This document shows positions 9,471 to 18,513 of a DNA stretch of 64,000 bases, piece by piece. The notes beneath the pieces were generated by a model. The model did not search any database. It saw only the letters and a program-made list of their open reading frames with translations, and was not told the DNA's origin. The DNA comes from Sphingomonadaceae bacterium (GTDB lineage Bacteria > Pseudomonadota > Alphaproteobacteria > Sphingomonadales > Sphingomonadaceae): positions 1-64,000 of the forward strand of contig JANWWL010000005.1 in NCBI GenBank assembly GCA_025056155.1, read 5' to 3'. Both the position numbers and the translations under genes were made by a program. The first letter of the stretch is position 1, and each line of letters begins with the position of its first letter.

Positions 9471-10753
9471 CCGCCGTGGCCGCAGCCTCCCGGCAACCCA
9501 CCGACTGGGGCCATCCGCGCCTGGCGCAGCGGCTGCGCCGGCGCCACCGCTCCGAGCGCCTGTTCCGCGCCATCGGCCTGTCGGCACTCGTCGTGGCGGT
9601 GGGGTTCCTGGCCCTTCTCCTCGGCACGATGCTGAAGGACGGTGTGAGCGGTTTCGTCCAGACACAGGCCCGCATCGACACCACCCTCGACCCCGCCACG
9701 CTCGAGCTCTCCGCCGACCGGTCGCCCGAGGCGCTGGCCAGTGCCAACTATCTCGCCGTGTATCTCCGCGACGTGCGCGAAAGCCTCGGCCAAGACGGCG
9801 TGCGGATCGCGTCCATCAACGGCTGGACCGAACTGCGCCGGCGCGTGCTGGAGGACCCCGGTCTCGTGGGCCAGCGGCTGACGCTCTGGGTCCCGGTGCG
9901 CAGCGAGGTCGACCAGTACGCCAAGGGTCGGATCGACGTGGGCGCCGACCCAACCCTGGCCCCGATCCGGCCCGAGCAGGTGCGGGCCTACGCCCGCCTC
10001 GAGGCCGAAGGCCGGATTCGCAAGGCCTTCAACCGCACCTTCCTGTCCGCCGCCGATTCCACCTCACCGGAATCGGCCGGGATTCGCGGGGCGTTCGTCG
10101 GCTCGCTGCTCACCATCCTGGTGACCCTGGCCCTGGCCTTCCCCGTGGGCGTGCTGGCGGCCATCTACCTCGAGGAGTTCGCGCCCAAGAACCGTTGGAC
10201 GGACCTCATTGAGGTGTCGATCAACAACCTGGCCGCCGTGCCGTCGATCATCTTCGGGCTTCTGGGACTTGCGGTGTTCCTGAACACCATGGGCCTGCCG
10301 CGGTCGGCCCCCTTGGTGGGCGGCATGACGCTGGCCCTCATGACCCTGCCCGTCATCGTCATCGCCGCGCGCGCGGCCATCAAGGCCGTGCCCCCGTCGA
10401 TCCGCGAGGCGGCGCTCGGCATCGGTGCCAGCCGGCTTCAGACTGTCTTTCAGCACGTGGCCCCCCTTGCCCTGCCCGGGATCCTGACGGGTACGATCAT
10501 CGGCGTGGCCCGGGCCCTGGGCGAGACCGCGCCTCTCTTGATGGTCGGCATGCGGGCCTTCATCGTGGATGCCCCGCGCGGCTTCACCGATCCGGCAACC
10601 GTGCTGCCCGTGCAGATCTTCCTATGGTCCGACGACGTCAATCGCGGCTTCGTCGAGAAGACCTCGGCCGCGATCCTGGTCCTCTTGGCGTTCCTCCTGG
10701 CCATCAACGCGGTGGCGGTCTATCTGCGCAACCGTTACGAGCGGAAATGGTGA
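9467..10753 (+). CDS. pstA: Phosphate ABC transporter permease PstA
   Basis: PstA pairs with PstC in the inner membrane. The 428-residue product has one N-terminal transmembrane segment (about residues 38-58), a roughly 150-residue periplasmic insertion typical of the long alphaproteobacterial PstA, and a permease core from about residue 205. Family motifs include [33 protein letters not shown] and the EAA-like loop [30 protein letters not shown] near residue 350 is conserved in PstA. The ATG overlaps the pstC stop and pstB starts 4 bases after the pstA stop. Confidence 0.95.
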   Translation: MTAVAAASRQPTDWGHPRLAQRLRRRHRSERLFRAIGLSALVVAVGFLALLLGTMLKDGVSGFVQTQARIDTTLDPATLELSADRSPEALASANYLAVYLRDVRESLGQDGVRIASINGWTELRRRVLEDPGLVGQRLTLWVPVRSEVDQYAKGRIDVGADPTLAPIRPEQVRAYARLEAEGRIRKAFNRTFLSAADSTSPESAGIRGAFVGSLLTILVTLALAFPVGVLAAIYLEEFAPKNRWTDLIEVSINNLAAVPSIIFGLLGLAVFLNTMGLPRSAPLVGGMTLALMTLPVIVIAARAAIKAVPPSIREAALGIGASRLQTVFQHVAPLALPGILTGTIIGVARALGETAPLLMVGMRAFIVDAPRGFTDPATVLPVQIFLWSDDVNRGFVEKTSAAILVLLAFLLAINAVAVYLRNRYERKW

Positions 10754-10757
10754 GGCG

Positions 10758-11567
10758 ATGAGCATCGACACCCTGGCCCGCGTGGCCCAGAATCAGCGCT
10801 CGGTGGACGCCCGGCCGCTCATGACGGCGCGCGACGTCCACGTCTGGTACGGCCCGAAGCATGCGCTCAAGGGCGTCTCGCTCGACATCACGCGCGAAAA
10901 CGTCACCGCCTTCATCGGCCCTTCGGGCTGCGGGAAGTCCACGTTCCTGCGCTGCTTCAACCGGATGAACGACACGGTGGCCGGGGCGCGCGTCGAGGGT
11001 CGAATCGAGCTCGACGGCCAGGACATCCATGCCCCCGAAATGGACGTCGTCCAGCTCCGGGCGCGGGTTGGCATGGTGTTCCAGAAACCCAACCCGTTTC
11101 CCAAGTCGATCTACGAGAACGTGGCCTATGGCCCGCGGATCCATGGCCTGGCGGCAAGCCAGGGCGAGCTCGACCACATCGTGGAGCACAGCCTGCAGCG
11201 TGCCGGCCTGTGGGACGAGGTGAAGGATCGTCTGCAGGATTCGGGCACGGCGCTGTCGGGCGGCCAGCAGCAGCGGCTGTGCATCGCCCGGGCCATCGCG
11301 GTCGATCCCGAAGTCGTGCTGATGGACGAGCCATGCTCGGCCCTGGACCCCATCGCCACGGCGAAGGTGGAAGAGCTGATCGAGGAATTGCGCGGCCGTT
11401 ATGCCATCGTGATCGTCACGCACAACATGCAGCAAGCGGCCCGGGTGAGTCAGAAGACGGCGTTCTTCCACCTGGGAGAGATGGTGGAATACGGGGATAC
11501 CTCGCAGATCTTCACCAACCCGCGCGAGGCCCGCACGCGCGACTACATCACCGGCCGCTACGGCTGA
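10758..11567 (+). CDS. pstB: Phosphate ABC transporter ATP-binding protein PstB
   Basis: PstB powers phosphate uptake. The 269-residue protein carries Walker A (GPSGCGKST, residues about 54-62), the Q-loop ([18 protein letters not shown], a PstB-specific signature), the ABC signature LSGGQQQR near residue 166, Walker B with VVLMDEP, and the H-loop in [11 protein letters not shown]. The C-terminal [16 protein letters not shown] ending is typical of PstB. Starting at ATG 10758 gives the usual length. Unlike most pst operons, phoU does not follow: the next gene is gcrA on the opposite strand. Confidence 0.97.
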   Translation: MSIDTLARVAQNQRSVDARPLMTARDVHVWYGPKHALKGVSLDITRENVTAFIGPSGCGKSTFLRCFNRMNDTVAGARVEGRIELDGQDIHAPEMDVVQLRARVGMVFQKPNPFPKSIYENVAYGPRIHGLAASQGELDHIVEHSLQRAGLWDEVKDRLQDSGTALSGGQQQRLCIARAIAVDPEVVLMDEPCSALDPIATAKVEELIEELRGRYAIVIVTHNMQQAARVSQKTAFFHLGEMVEYGDTSQIFTNPREARTRDYITGRYG

Positions 11568-11589
11568 CGACCTCGCCCAATCGTCGGCG

Positions 11590-11615
11590 GGCCGCCCCGA
11601 CCGGACGGGGCGGCC
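11590..11615. terminator. GC-rich hairpin between convergent pstB and gcrA
   Basis: A perfect 10-bp stem (GGCCGCCCCG / CGGGGCGGCC) closes a 6-base loop, 22 bases past the pstB stop. There is no clear T-run on either side, so it is a candidate bidirectional terminator or attenuating hairpin rather than a textbook intrinsic terminator. Confidence 0.5.
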
Positions 11616-11754
11616 GACCCGCCAGCGCCCCGGCGTGGCGGGATCGGCGTTTCCTCAGGCGTTTCCTCGAACGCCAGGAACGTCGCGCACCCGCAGCTCC
11701 CAGGCCGATCAGATCCGTCCCGTGACCCCTGGCCCGCCGACCCACCCGGATCGG

Positions 11755-12291
11755 TCAGCGCGGGCGGGGCAGGTTCAGGCGGATGGGTGGGGGCGGACCG
11801 GCGGGCCGGTCACGGCGCTGCAGCTGCGACTGATACGCCACCAGGCAATGATCCAGGCAATAGGGGAAGCTCTGGTGCACCGGCTTGCCGCAGAAGTGAA
11901 AGTCGGGCTCGTCCGGATGCCCGATGGGCCACTTGCACATCTTGTCCGTCAGGTCGAGCAGCGTGACCTTGGCGGGCTTGGCCGGTCGCGGCGGGCGCCG
12001 CGGTGCGGTGGGCACCGCGGGGGCCTGCCGGGCCTCGGCCGGCAACGCGGCCAGCCCCGGAGCTCCGGTCCCGGGTGGCCCGGCGGCGGCGTTCTCGGCC
12101 ACGGCAGTCGCCCGCTCGGCCGGCTTCAGCGGCGAGGGCCGCTGCGACAGACCCAACCGATGGGCCTTCCCGATCACGGCGTTGCGCGTCAGTCCCTCGC
12201 CCAAGGCTTCGGCGATCTGGCTTGCGGTGTGACCCTCCTGCCACAGTTTCTTGAGCAACGCGATCCGCTCCTCGGTCCACACGAAGGGCAT
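11755..12291 (-). CDS. gcrA: Cell cycle regulator GcrA
   Basis: GcrA is an alphaproteobacterial transcription factor that works with sigma70 RNA polymerase at promoters carrying CcrM-methylated GANTC sites. The 178-residue protein starts MPFVWTEERIALLKKLW, the family N-terminus. It has the helix-turn-helix (SQIAEALGEGLTRNAVIGK) followed by AHRLGLSQRPSP, a Pro/Ala linker of about 60 residues, and the C-terminal Cys/His-rich domain (CKWPIGHPDEPDFHFCG, then CLDHC). The ATG at 12291 is fixed by the conserved N-terminus. It is divergent from an ABC-2 permease and convergent with pstB. Nearby argD, argF and hslO match the neighbourhood I recall for gcrA in alphaproteobacteria. Confidence 0.97.
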   Translation of the reverse strand: MPFVWTEERIALLKKLWQEGHTASQIAEALGEGLTRNAVIGKAHRLGLSQRPSPLKPAERATAVAENAAAGPPGTGAPGLAALPAEARQAPAVPTAPRRPPRPAKPAKVTLLDLTDKMCKWPIGHPDEPDFHFCGKPVHQSFPYCLDHCLVAYQSQLQRRDRPAGPPPPIRLNLPRPR

Positions 12292-12351
12292 GTCGGCCTT
12301 CCCCCCGCCCGGCCGGGCGCTCCGCCTTGCGCGGCCTGCCCGCCCTGGCCC

Positions 12352-13194
12352 ATGAGCTTCGGCATGCACCCGGAACGACCCCGCGGCCGACCCCTGCGAC
12401 CGCCGGGCGCCCCCGTCGTCCAAGGCGTCAACTGGATCGCGGTCCGGACCCTCTATCTGAAGGAGGTGCGCCGCTTCTTCAAGGTCCAGATGCAAACCAT
12501 CTGGGCCCCGGCCGTCACCACCCTGCTGTTCCTGGCCATCTTCCTGGTCGCGCTGGGCGGCCTGCAGCGCGAGGTGCTGGGGGTCCCCTACGCACGGTTC
12601 CTGGGCCCCGGCCTCATCGCCATGGGCATGATCCAGAACGCCTTCCAGAACAGCAGTTCCTCCCTCGTCATCGCCAAGGTGCAGGGCACGCTCGTCGACC
12701 TGCTGATGCCGCCCCTGTCGTGGGGCGAGATCCTCTCCTGCCTGGTGGCCGGCGCCGTCACTCGGGCGTGGGCGGTGGGGCTCGCCATCTGGGGCGCCAT
12801 GTGGCTGTGGCCTGGGGTCGACGTACCGGTCGAGCGCCCCTGGCTCGTCTTCGCGGCCGGCACCTTGGGGGCGGTGCTGCTGGCGCTGGTGGGCGTGCTG
12901 ACGGGGCTGTGGGCCGACAAGTTCGACCACGCCGCGGCCGTCACCAACTTTGTCATCCAGCCGCTCACCCTGCTGTCCGGCACCTTCTACGCCATCGGCC
13001 GGCTGCCCGACTGGGCCCAGATCCTCTCGCGCGCCAATCCCTTTTTCCACGTGATCGACGCCTTTCGGGCGGGCTTCATCGGCGTCTCGGAAGCGCCCGT
13101 CGCCGCCAGCCTGACCCTCGTCGCGTCGCTGTGCGTCGCGCTCTGGTGGGTGGCCTACGCGCTTCTCCGGTCGGGCTGGAAGACGCGCCCCTGA
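12352..13194 (+). CDS. ABC-2 type transporter permease
   Basis: This is an inner-membrane exporter subunit of the ABC-2 (NodJ/DrrB/YadH-like) family, 280 residues with about six hydrophobic segments. A cytoplasmic N-terminus ends in IAVRTLYLKEVRRFFKVQ. Family motifs include GLIAMGMIQNAFQNSSSSL after the second helix, GTLVDLLMPPLSWGEI, and the late PLTLLSGTFYAIGRLPDWAQ with NPFFHVIDAFR. No ATP-binding partner is adjacent, so its ATPase must be encoded elsewhere and the substrate cannot be named. ATG 12352 is the first start after gcrA on the other strand. A strong hairpin follows the gene at 13213. Confidence 0.88.
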   Translation: MSFGMHPERPRGRPLRPPGAPVVQGVNWIAVRTLYLKEVRRFFKVQMQTIWAPAVTTLLFLAIFLVALGGLQREVLGVPYARFLGPGLIAMGMIQNAFQNSSSSLVIAKVQGTLVDLLMPPLSWGEILSCLVAGAVTRAWAVGLAIWGAMWLWPGVDVPVERPWLVFAAGTLGAVLLALVGVLTGLWADKFDHAAAVTNFVIQPLTLLSGTFYAIGRLPDWAQILSRANPFFHVIDAFRAGFIGVSEAPVAASLTLVASLCVALWWVAYALLRSGWKTRP

Positions 13195-13212
13195 TGGGCT
13201 AGGCCACGGCGT

Positions 13213-13240
13213 GGGCCGGCCGCCCGCTCGCGGCCGGCCC
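13213..13240 (+). terminator. Hairpin terminator after the ABC-2 permease
   Basis: A perfect 11-bp stem, GGGCCGGCCGC (13213-13223) with GCGGCCGGCCC (13230-13240), closes a 6-base loop and is followed by TTGCGTT. It lies between the permease stop and the argD start and probably separates the two transcription units. Confidence 0.6.
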
Positions 13241-13280
13241 TTGCGTTCCCGGACCCGTGCCGCCCGAGGAGACCCCGCGC

Positions 13281-14462
13281 ATGATCCCGGTCCTGATGCC
13301 CGTCTACGCCCGCTCCGAGGTGGCCCCCGTGCGCGGCGAGGGCTGCTGGCTCTTCGATGCGGACGGCCGCCGCTACCTCGACTTCGCGAGCGGCATCGCC
13401 GTCAACTGCCTGGGCCATGGCCATCCCCACCTGACCCGGGCGATCCAGGAGCAAGCGGCCCGCCTCCTCCACGTCTCGAACCTCTACGCCTCGCCCCATC
13501 AAGAGGCGGTCGCACGCCGCCTGGTCGAACTCACCTTCGCCGACACCGTGTTCTTCACCAACTCGGGCGCCGAGGCGATCGAATGCGCGGTCAAGACCTG
13601 CCGGCGCTTCCACTTCGCCCAGGGACGGCCGGAACGCTTCCGGATCCTCAGCTTCTCGAATGCGTTCCACGGCCGTACGCTGACCGCGATCGCCGCCACC
13701 GACCAGGCCAAGCTCCGCGACGGCTTCGAGCCCCTGCCCGACTGGTTCCGGGTGCTCCCCTTCGGCGATCTCGAGGCCGCAGCCGCCGCCATCGACTCGT
13801 CGGTGGGCGGCATCCTCGTGGAGCCCATCCAGGGTGAAGGCGGAATTCGCGTGGCCCCGCCCCGGTTCCTGCAAGGCCTGCGCCAGCTGTGCGACGCGCA
13901 CGGCCTCCTGCTGCTGCTCGACGAGGTCCAGTGCGGGGTAGGCCGTACGGGCACGCTCTTCGCCTACGAGCAGTTCGGTATCGAGCCCGACGTGATGGCC
14001 ATCGCGAAGGGAATCGGCGGAGGCATCCCGCTCGGCGCCTGTCTTGCCACCGAACGCGCGGCCGCCGGCATGACCGTCGGCACCCATGGGTCGACCTACG
14101 GCGGCAACCCCCTCGCCATGGCCGCTGCCAGCGCCGTCCTCGACGTCGTGGCCGATCCCGGGTTCCTGGCCCAGGTCCGCGCCCGAGCCGAGCGGCTGCG
14201 GGCGGCCCTCGACCGGATGGTCGAGCGGAGCAACCTCTTCACCGAGGTCCGCGGGCTGGGGCTGATGCTTGGCCTCAAGCTCGCCATCGACAGCCGGGCC
14301 TTCGTCGCCCACCTGCGCACCCACGGCCTCCTCACGGTCGCGGCAGCCGACAACGTCGTGCGCCTCCTGCCACCGCTCGTCATCGAAGACGAGCACGTGG
14401 CGCTGGCCGTGGAGGCGCTCGAGAAGGCCGCGCAGGACTTTCCGCTTTGCCAAGCGGCATGA
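13281..14462 (+). CDS. argD: Acetylornithine aminotransferase
   Basis: ArgD is the PLP-dependent N-acetylornithine aminotransferase of arginine synthesis; in many bacteria it also serves the succinyl-diaminopimelate step of lysine synthesis. The 393-residue class III enzyme has [15 protein letters not shown] near residue 36, [13 protein letters not shown] around 93, [23 protein letters not shown] (PLP Asp) around 210-225, and [13 protein letters not shown] with the PLP lysine near residue 239. ATG 13281 has GAGGAG 8-15 bases upstream; an in-frame GTG at 13257 is possible but less well placed. The stop overlaps the argF start by 4 bases. Confidence 0.95.
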   Translation: MIPVLMPVYARSEVAPVRGEGCWLFDADGRRYLDFASGIAVNCLGHGHPHLTRAIQEQAARLLHVSNLYASPHQEAVARRLVELTFADTVFFTNSGAEAIECAVKTCRRFHFAQGRPERFRILSFSNAFHGRTLTAIAATDQAKLRDGFEPLPDWFRVLPFGDLEAAAAAIDSSVGGILVEPIQGEGGIRVAPPRFLQGLRQLCDAHGLLLLLDEVQCGVGRTGTLFAYEQFGIEPDVMAIAKGIGGGIPLGACLATERAAAGMTVGTHGSTYGGNPLAMAAASAVLDVVADPGFLAQVRARAERLRAALDRMVERSNLFTEVRGLGLMLGLKLAIDSRAFVAHLRTHGLLTVAAADNVVRLLPPLVIEDEHVALAVEALEKAAQDFPLCQAA

Positions 14463-15403
14463 GCCGGCCGATGCCTCTGAAGCACTTCCGCAACCTGGGC
14501 GATGCCGGGGCCGGGGCGGTCCGCGCCATGCTGGCCGAAGCCCACCGGCGCAAGGCCGCGCGCCGCGGCTGGCCGCAGGGAGCCCCGGACGCGGATGCCC
14601 CGCTCGCCGGGCGGGTCCTGGCCGCGATCTTCGAGAAGCCCTCCACCCGCACCCGCCTGTCGTTCGAGATGGCGATGCGGCAGCTGGGCGGCCACGCGCT
14701 GACGCTCGCGGCCGCCGACCTGCAGCTCGGCCGCGGCGAGACCGTGGCGGATACCGCGCGCGTTCTGTCTCGGTTCGTGGACGGCGTCATGCTGCGCTGT
14801 CACGCCCACGCCGACCTCGAGGCCTTCGCCGCCGCCGCCCAGGTGCCGGTCATCAACGGTCTTACCGACCTGTCGCATCCGTGTCAGGCCGTGGCCGACA
14901 TGATGACGGTGGAAGAGCGCCTTGGGAAGCCCGTGGCGGGCACGCGCTGGGCCTGGGTGGGGGATGGCAACAACGTCGCCCACTCGCTCGTCGAAGCGGC
15001 GGGGCTCATGGGCTTCGCGCTGTGCCTGGCCGTCCCCGAAGGCTACGAACCCGATCCGGGCTTCCTGGCCACGGCGCGGGCGCGGGGCGCCGACGTCCGC
15101 GTGGTCCGCGATCCCGATCTCGCCGTGGCGGGTGCCGACGTCGTGGCCACCGACACCTGGGTGTCGATGGGCCAAACCGAGTCCGAGGCGCGGATCCGCG
15201 CGCTCACCCCCTACCAGGTCAATCCGCTGCTGATGGCGCGCGCGGCCCCCGGGGCGGTGTTCCTGCATTGCCTGCCAGCACAGCGCGGCCGTGAGGTGAC
15301 CGACAGCGTGCTCGACGGCCCGCAGTCGGCCGTGCTCGACGAGGCGGAGAACCGCGTCCACGCCCAGAAGGCCATCCTTCTGTGGCTGTTCGACCGGCTT
15401 TGA
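14459..15403 (+). CDS. argF: Ornithine carbamoyltransferase
   Basis: This enzyme makes citrulline from ornithine and carbamoyl phosphate in the cytosol. The 314-residue protein contains the carbamoyl-phosphate loop [12 protein letters not shown] (residues about 59-70), the [10 protein letters not shown] motif around 137 and the ornithine-site motif HCLPAQRG near 270. The conserved TWVSMGQ is at about 236-242. ATG 14459 overlaps the argD stop (ATGA), and the stop overlaps the hslO TTG start. Together argD-argF-hslO form a coupled operon. Confidence 0.96.
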   Translation: MSRPMPLKHFRNLGDAGAGAVRAMLAEAHRRKAARRGWPQGAPDADAPLAGRVLAAIFEKPSTRTRLSFEMAMRQLGGHALTLAAADLQLGRGETVADTARVLSRFVDGVMLRCHAHADLEAFAAAAQVPVINGLTDLSHPCQAVADMMTVEERLGKPVAGTRWAWVGDGNNVAHSLVEAAGLMGFALCLAVPEGYEPDPGFLATARARGADVRVVRDPDLAVAGADVVATDTWVSMGQTESEARIRALTPYQVNPLLMARAAPGAVFLHCLPAQRGREVTDSVLDGPQSAVLDEAENRVHAQKAILLWLFDRL

Positions 15404-16284
15404 CCGCCGATACCGACCGGCTGGTTTCCTTCCTGCTGCCGGGGCGGGACGTCCGCGGCCGACTTCTGCGCCTTGGCGCCGTGCTCGACGAAGTGCTGGC
15501 CGCCCACCCCTATGGCGAAACGGCCGCCCGCCTGTTGGCCGAGGCCCTGACGCTCGTGGCGCTCGTCGGGGCGATCCTCAAGCCCGACGAGGGGCAGGTG
15601 ACGCTCCAGGCCCAGCCGGCTCAGGGGCGACACGGCCCGGTGCGGCTCCTGGTGGCCGATCATGCCGGCGGGGCGCTGCGCGGCTACATCGAGCTCGACC
15701 CCGACCTCCGGCTGCCGGCTGATGGCGATCTCGCGGCGCTCTTCGGGCAGGGGCGGCTCGTCATCACCATCGACCAGGCCACCACAGCCCGCCGTTACCA
15801 GGGGGTCGTCCCCCTCGAGGGCCGATCGTTGGCCGAGACGGCCGAGAGTTACTTCCGCCAGTCCGAACAGATCCCCACCCTGGTCCGCCTCGCGGCCAGT
15901 CGCGACCCGGACGGCCGATGGCGGTCGGGCGGAATCCTGTTGCAGCATCTGCCACGAGGCGAGGAAGGCGGAGCCCGGCTGCACGCGGCCGAGACGGCCC
16001 CCAACTGGGCCCACGTGGAAGCCCTCGCCCGAACGTTGACGGATGGGGAGCTGCTGGATGCGGCCCTTCCTCTCGAACAGCTCCTCGGGCGCCTGTTCGC
16101 CGAAGACGAGGTGCGGCTGTTCTCCCCCGTCGCCCTCACGCGCGGCTGCCGCTGTTCCGAAGACTACATCCGCGCCGTCCTGATGCGCTTTCCGGCCGCC
16201 GAGCGCGCGGCGATGCGCGATGCCGACGGCGTCATCTGGGTCGACTGTCGCTTCTGTTCCCGCCGTTTCCGATTCGACCTCTAG
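15400..16284 (+). CDS. hslO: Redox-regulated chaperone Hsp33
   Basis: Hsp33 is a cytosolic holdase activated when oxidation releases zinc from four C-terminal cysteines. All four are present: CRC near residues 250-252 and CRFC near 279-282. Other Hsp33 motifs are [28 protein letters not shown] around 150 and the GGILLQHLP segment around 178. The TTG at 15400 overlaps the argF stop and gives a normal N-terminus; GTG 15382 in the same frame is an alternative that would add six residues. Hsp33 after argF is a common alphaproteobacterial arrangement. Confidence 0.93.
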   Translation: MTADTDRLVSFLLPGRDVRGRLLRLGAVLDEVLAAHPYGETAARLLAEALTLVALVGAILKPDEGQVTLQAQPAQGRHGPVRLLVADHAGGALRGYIELDPDLRLPADGDLAALFGQGRLVITIDQATTARRYQGVVPLEGRSLAETAESYFRQSEQIPTLVRLAASRDPDGRWRSGGILLQHLPRGEEGGARLHAAETAPNWAHVEALARTLTDGELLDAALPLEQLLGRLFAEDEVRLFSPVALTRGCRCSEDYIRAVLMRFPAAERAAMRDADGVIWVDCRFCSRRFRFDL

Positions 16285-16317
16285 AGCCCGACCCTGGCCC
16301 CCCGCTAGGAGGGGCGC

Positions 16318-16728
16318 ATGGCCGGTGCCTCAGCCCCCCTGGCCGGTGCCGTGGTGGGCGCCTTGATGGCGGCACCTCTGGGCGCCGCCCCGCCGCCGCT
16401 GCGCGTGTTCGCCCCCGGGTTCGAGCCCGGCCTGTGGGCGGTGGAACCCGCCCGGCCGGGGGGGCCAGCCGAACGCCGGTGCCTGGCCGACCCCGGCACC
16501 CTGCTGTTCGTGGGGCCGCCGCCAGCGCCGGCCTGCCGGATCCTGGTCCACGAGGACCGCGCCGACCGAGCCGCCGTTGGCTGGTCCTGTCCCGACGGGG
16601 AGAGCGGGCGCAGCGAAGTCCGCCGCGACCATGCGGGGCTTTACGTCGCCCAGGGCCAGGGCGTGCGAGACGGCCGGCCGTGGGCCGCCCACCGGGAATA
16701 TCGGCGCCTCGGGCCCTGCCCGCGGTAG
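16318..16728 (+). CDS. Small exported protein, DUF3617-like
   Basis: A 136-residue protein with an N-terminal signal-like segment (about residues 1-24, ending LGAAPPP). The remainder has paired cysteines and the layout I associate with DUF3617 proteins: PGLWAVEPA early, RRCLADP, ACRILVHEDR, then WSCPDGESGRSEVRRDHAG and a C-terminal HREYRRLGPC. DUF3617 proteins are small periplasmic proteins of unknown function. ATG 16318 has a strong AGGAGGGG ribosome-binding site. It follows hslO by 33 bases and may be cotranscribed. The family call is tentative. Confidence 0.65.
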   Translation: MAGASAPLAGAVVGALMAAPLGAAPPPLRVFAPGFEPGLWAVEPARPGGPAERRCLADPGTLLFVGPPPAPACRILVHEDRADRAAVGWSCPDGESGRSEVRRDHAGLYVAQGQGVRDGRPWAAHREYRRLGPCPR

Positions 16729-16744
16729 GCCTCGCCCTCAGGAG

Positions 16745-16823
16745 GCCCGCGCGCCGCGCGCAAGGGGGAAACGATCCCGCTCTCCACCCCGTCCCACGAC
16801 GCCCGCGCGCCGCGCGCAAGGGG
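16745..16823. repeat. Pair of 23-bp direct repeats in an intergenic region
   Basis: Two exact copies of a 23-base element (16745-16767 and 16801-16823), beginning GCCCGCGCGCCGCGCGCAAG, are spaced 56 bases apart (start to start). Each contains a GCGCGC-rich partial inverted repeat followed by AAGGGG. They lie in a 295-bp gap between the exported-protein gene and the convergent hydrolase gene. No function is evident; nothing else is visible in the gap. Confidence 0.7.
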
Positions 16824-17023
16824 CGGGCGCCATCGCGGGCCCGCCCCGGACGGGGCTCCGCGCAATCGGTCTTCGCGGATGCCGAGCGATCCCGGCGCTG
16901 CGGGCCGATCGCGCATCGGGTCCACGAACCCGGATCCGGAGGCATTACCGGCGGGACCCGCGGCCTTGGTGCACCCAAAACCCGCGCATTCGGATGGCGC
17001 CCCCCGGCTGGCGGGCCGGCACC

Positions 17024-18049
17024 TCAGGTGAAGCTCAGGTCCCCCCAGAGCGGCTCGGCCAGATAGGGGGCGATGTCCACCTCCTCCAGCCGGGCGGGAT
17101 TCCAGCGAGGGGCGCGGTCCTTGTCGATCAGTTGCGCCCGCACGCCCTCGTAGAAGTCATGGCCGAACTTGATGCGGCTGACCATCCGGAATTCCCGCTT
17201 CAGGGCGTCCTCCAGCGAACCGCCGCGCCCGGCCCGCACCCCATACAGGCTCAGCTTCAGGCTGGTGGGCGACATCTGGCGGATCCGCCGCGCCTGGGCC
17301 TGCGCCCAGTCGTCTCCCCCGTCGAGCGAGGCCAGGATGGCGTCCACCGTGTCGTGCACGAAGTGGTAATCGATGCCGTCACGCAGGGCGGTCAGGCGAT
17401 CGGGCCCCGGATCGGCGTCGAAGGTGGCCAGCACCTGCTCCACGGGTTCATGGGAATGCGCCAGGCGCTCTTTCAGAAGCTCGAGCTCGGCCGACGGCAC
17501 GTAATGGGTCGCGATCCCGGCCACTCGACATTCGGCCGGCCCCAGCCGCTCGCCCGTCAGGGCGAGCCACGTCCCGATCTCGCCCGGCAGCCGTGGCAAG
17601 GCATGGGTTCCGCCCACGTCCGGGATCAGGCCGATCCCCGTTTCGGGCATGGCGAACACCGTGCGTTCGGTCGCCACGCGGAACCGGCCGTGGATCGACA
17701 GGCCCACCCCGCCCCCCATGGTGATCCCGTCGATCAGCGCCACGTGCGGCTTCGGGCAATGGGCGATCGCGTGGTTCATCCGGTACTCGTCGAAGAAGAA
17801 CCGCTCCCATTCGGGCGAGCCGGCGCGGCCGTGGTCATGGAGCGCCCGGATGTCGCCCCCGGCGCAAAAGGCCCGATCGCCTGCCCCCTCGATCACGATG
17901 GCCTCGACGTCGGGTTCCAGCGACCATTCGACGAGCTTCCGGTGATAGGCCCGGCACATCGCGCGGTTGAGCGCGTTGAGCGCCTGCGGCCGGTTGAGGG
18001 TCGCGATCCCGATGCGCCCCTCGCGTCGGAACAGGATGTCCTCGCTCAT
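17024..18049 (-). CDS. 3-Hydroxyisobutyryl-CoA hydrolase (crotonase fold)
   Basis: The enzyme hydrolyses 3-hydroxyisobutyryl-CoA in valine breakdown. The 341-residue protein is longer than a plain enoyl-CoA hydratase (about 260) and has the signature block of this subfamily: GITMGGGVGLSIHGRFRVAT (residues about 108-127), then FAMPETGIGLIPDVGGTH with the acidic catalytic region, and FCAGGDIRALH near residue 60. The C-terminus (SPTSLKLSLYGVRAGRG and REFRMVSRI) also fits. ATG 18049 overlaps the stop of the thioesterase gene by 4 bases, so the two are coupled. Confidence 0.9.
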   Translation of the reverse strand: MSEDILFRREGRIGIATLNRPQALNALNRAMCRAYHRKLVEWSLEPDVEAIVIEGAGDRAFCAGGDIRALHDHGRAGSPEWERFFFDEYRMNHAIAHCPKPHVALIDGITMGGGVGLSIHGRFRVATERTVFAMPETGIGLIPDVGGTHALPRLPGEIGTWLALTGERLGPAECRVAGIATHYVPSAELELLKERLAHSHEPVEQVLATFDADPGPDRLTALRDGIDYHFVHDTVDAILASLDGGDDWAQAQARRIRQMSPTSLKLSLYGVRAGRGGSLEDALKREFRMVSRIKFGHDFYEGVRAQLIDKDRAPRWNPARLEEVDIAPYLAEPLWGDLSFT

Positions 18050-18513
18050 GCGCCGCCCTCCGTCGGCCGTTCGATCATGAGCCCCTCGCCTTCCAAGGGA
18101 GAGGGAACGCAACTGGTGGAGAGGCGGGCGAGCAGCGCTCCCTCGGGGTCGAACAGGTCGCTCTCGGCGAAGGCCACCGTTCGTCCCAGCTTCAGGCAGC
18201 GACCCTCGGCGATGATCGGTCGGCCCATCCGCGCCGGTCGCAGGAAGCTCACCTTGAACTCGATCGTGGGCACCACGATGCGCCGCTGAGACTTGACGAT
18301 CACGGCGCAGGCGGCTGCGTCGTCCAGCATCGCCGCCAGGATGCCGCCCTGCACGTGGCCCATGGGGTTGCAGAACTCGGGGCGGCCCATGAAGCGCATC
18401 CGCACGGTCCCCGCCCGGCTGTCGAGGGCGAGCAGCTCCTGACCCAGAAGCTGGGCCGTAGGCGGCACTCGGGTGCGCATCCGCACCAGGAGTTCCTCGT
18501 CGGTCATCACCAT
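18046..18513 (-). CDS. PaaI-family hotdog thioesterase
   Basis: A 155-residue single hotdog-fold acyl-CoA thioesterase. The active-site helix region reads NPMGHVQGGILAAMLDDAAA (residues about 48-67), typical of PaaI/YbgC-type enzymes, followed by PTIEFKVSFLRPARMGRPII. Substrate is unknown; the linked hydrolase suggests an acyl-CoA from amino-acid or fatty-acid breakdown. ATG 18513 overlaps the end of murI; ATG 18507 (MTDEELL) is an equally possible start that forms the usual overlap with the murI stop. Confidence 0.85.
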   Translation of the reverse strand: MVMTDEELLVRMRTRVPPTAQLLGQELLALDSRAGTVRMRFMGRPEFCNPMGHVQGGILAAMLDDAAACAVIVKSQRRIVVPTIEFKVSFLRPARMGRPIIAEGRCLKLGRTVAFAESDLFDPEGALLARLSTSCVPSPLEGEGLMIERPTEGGA

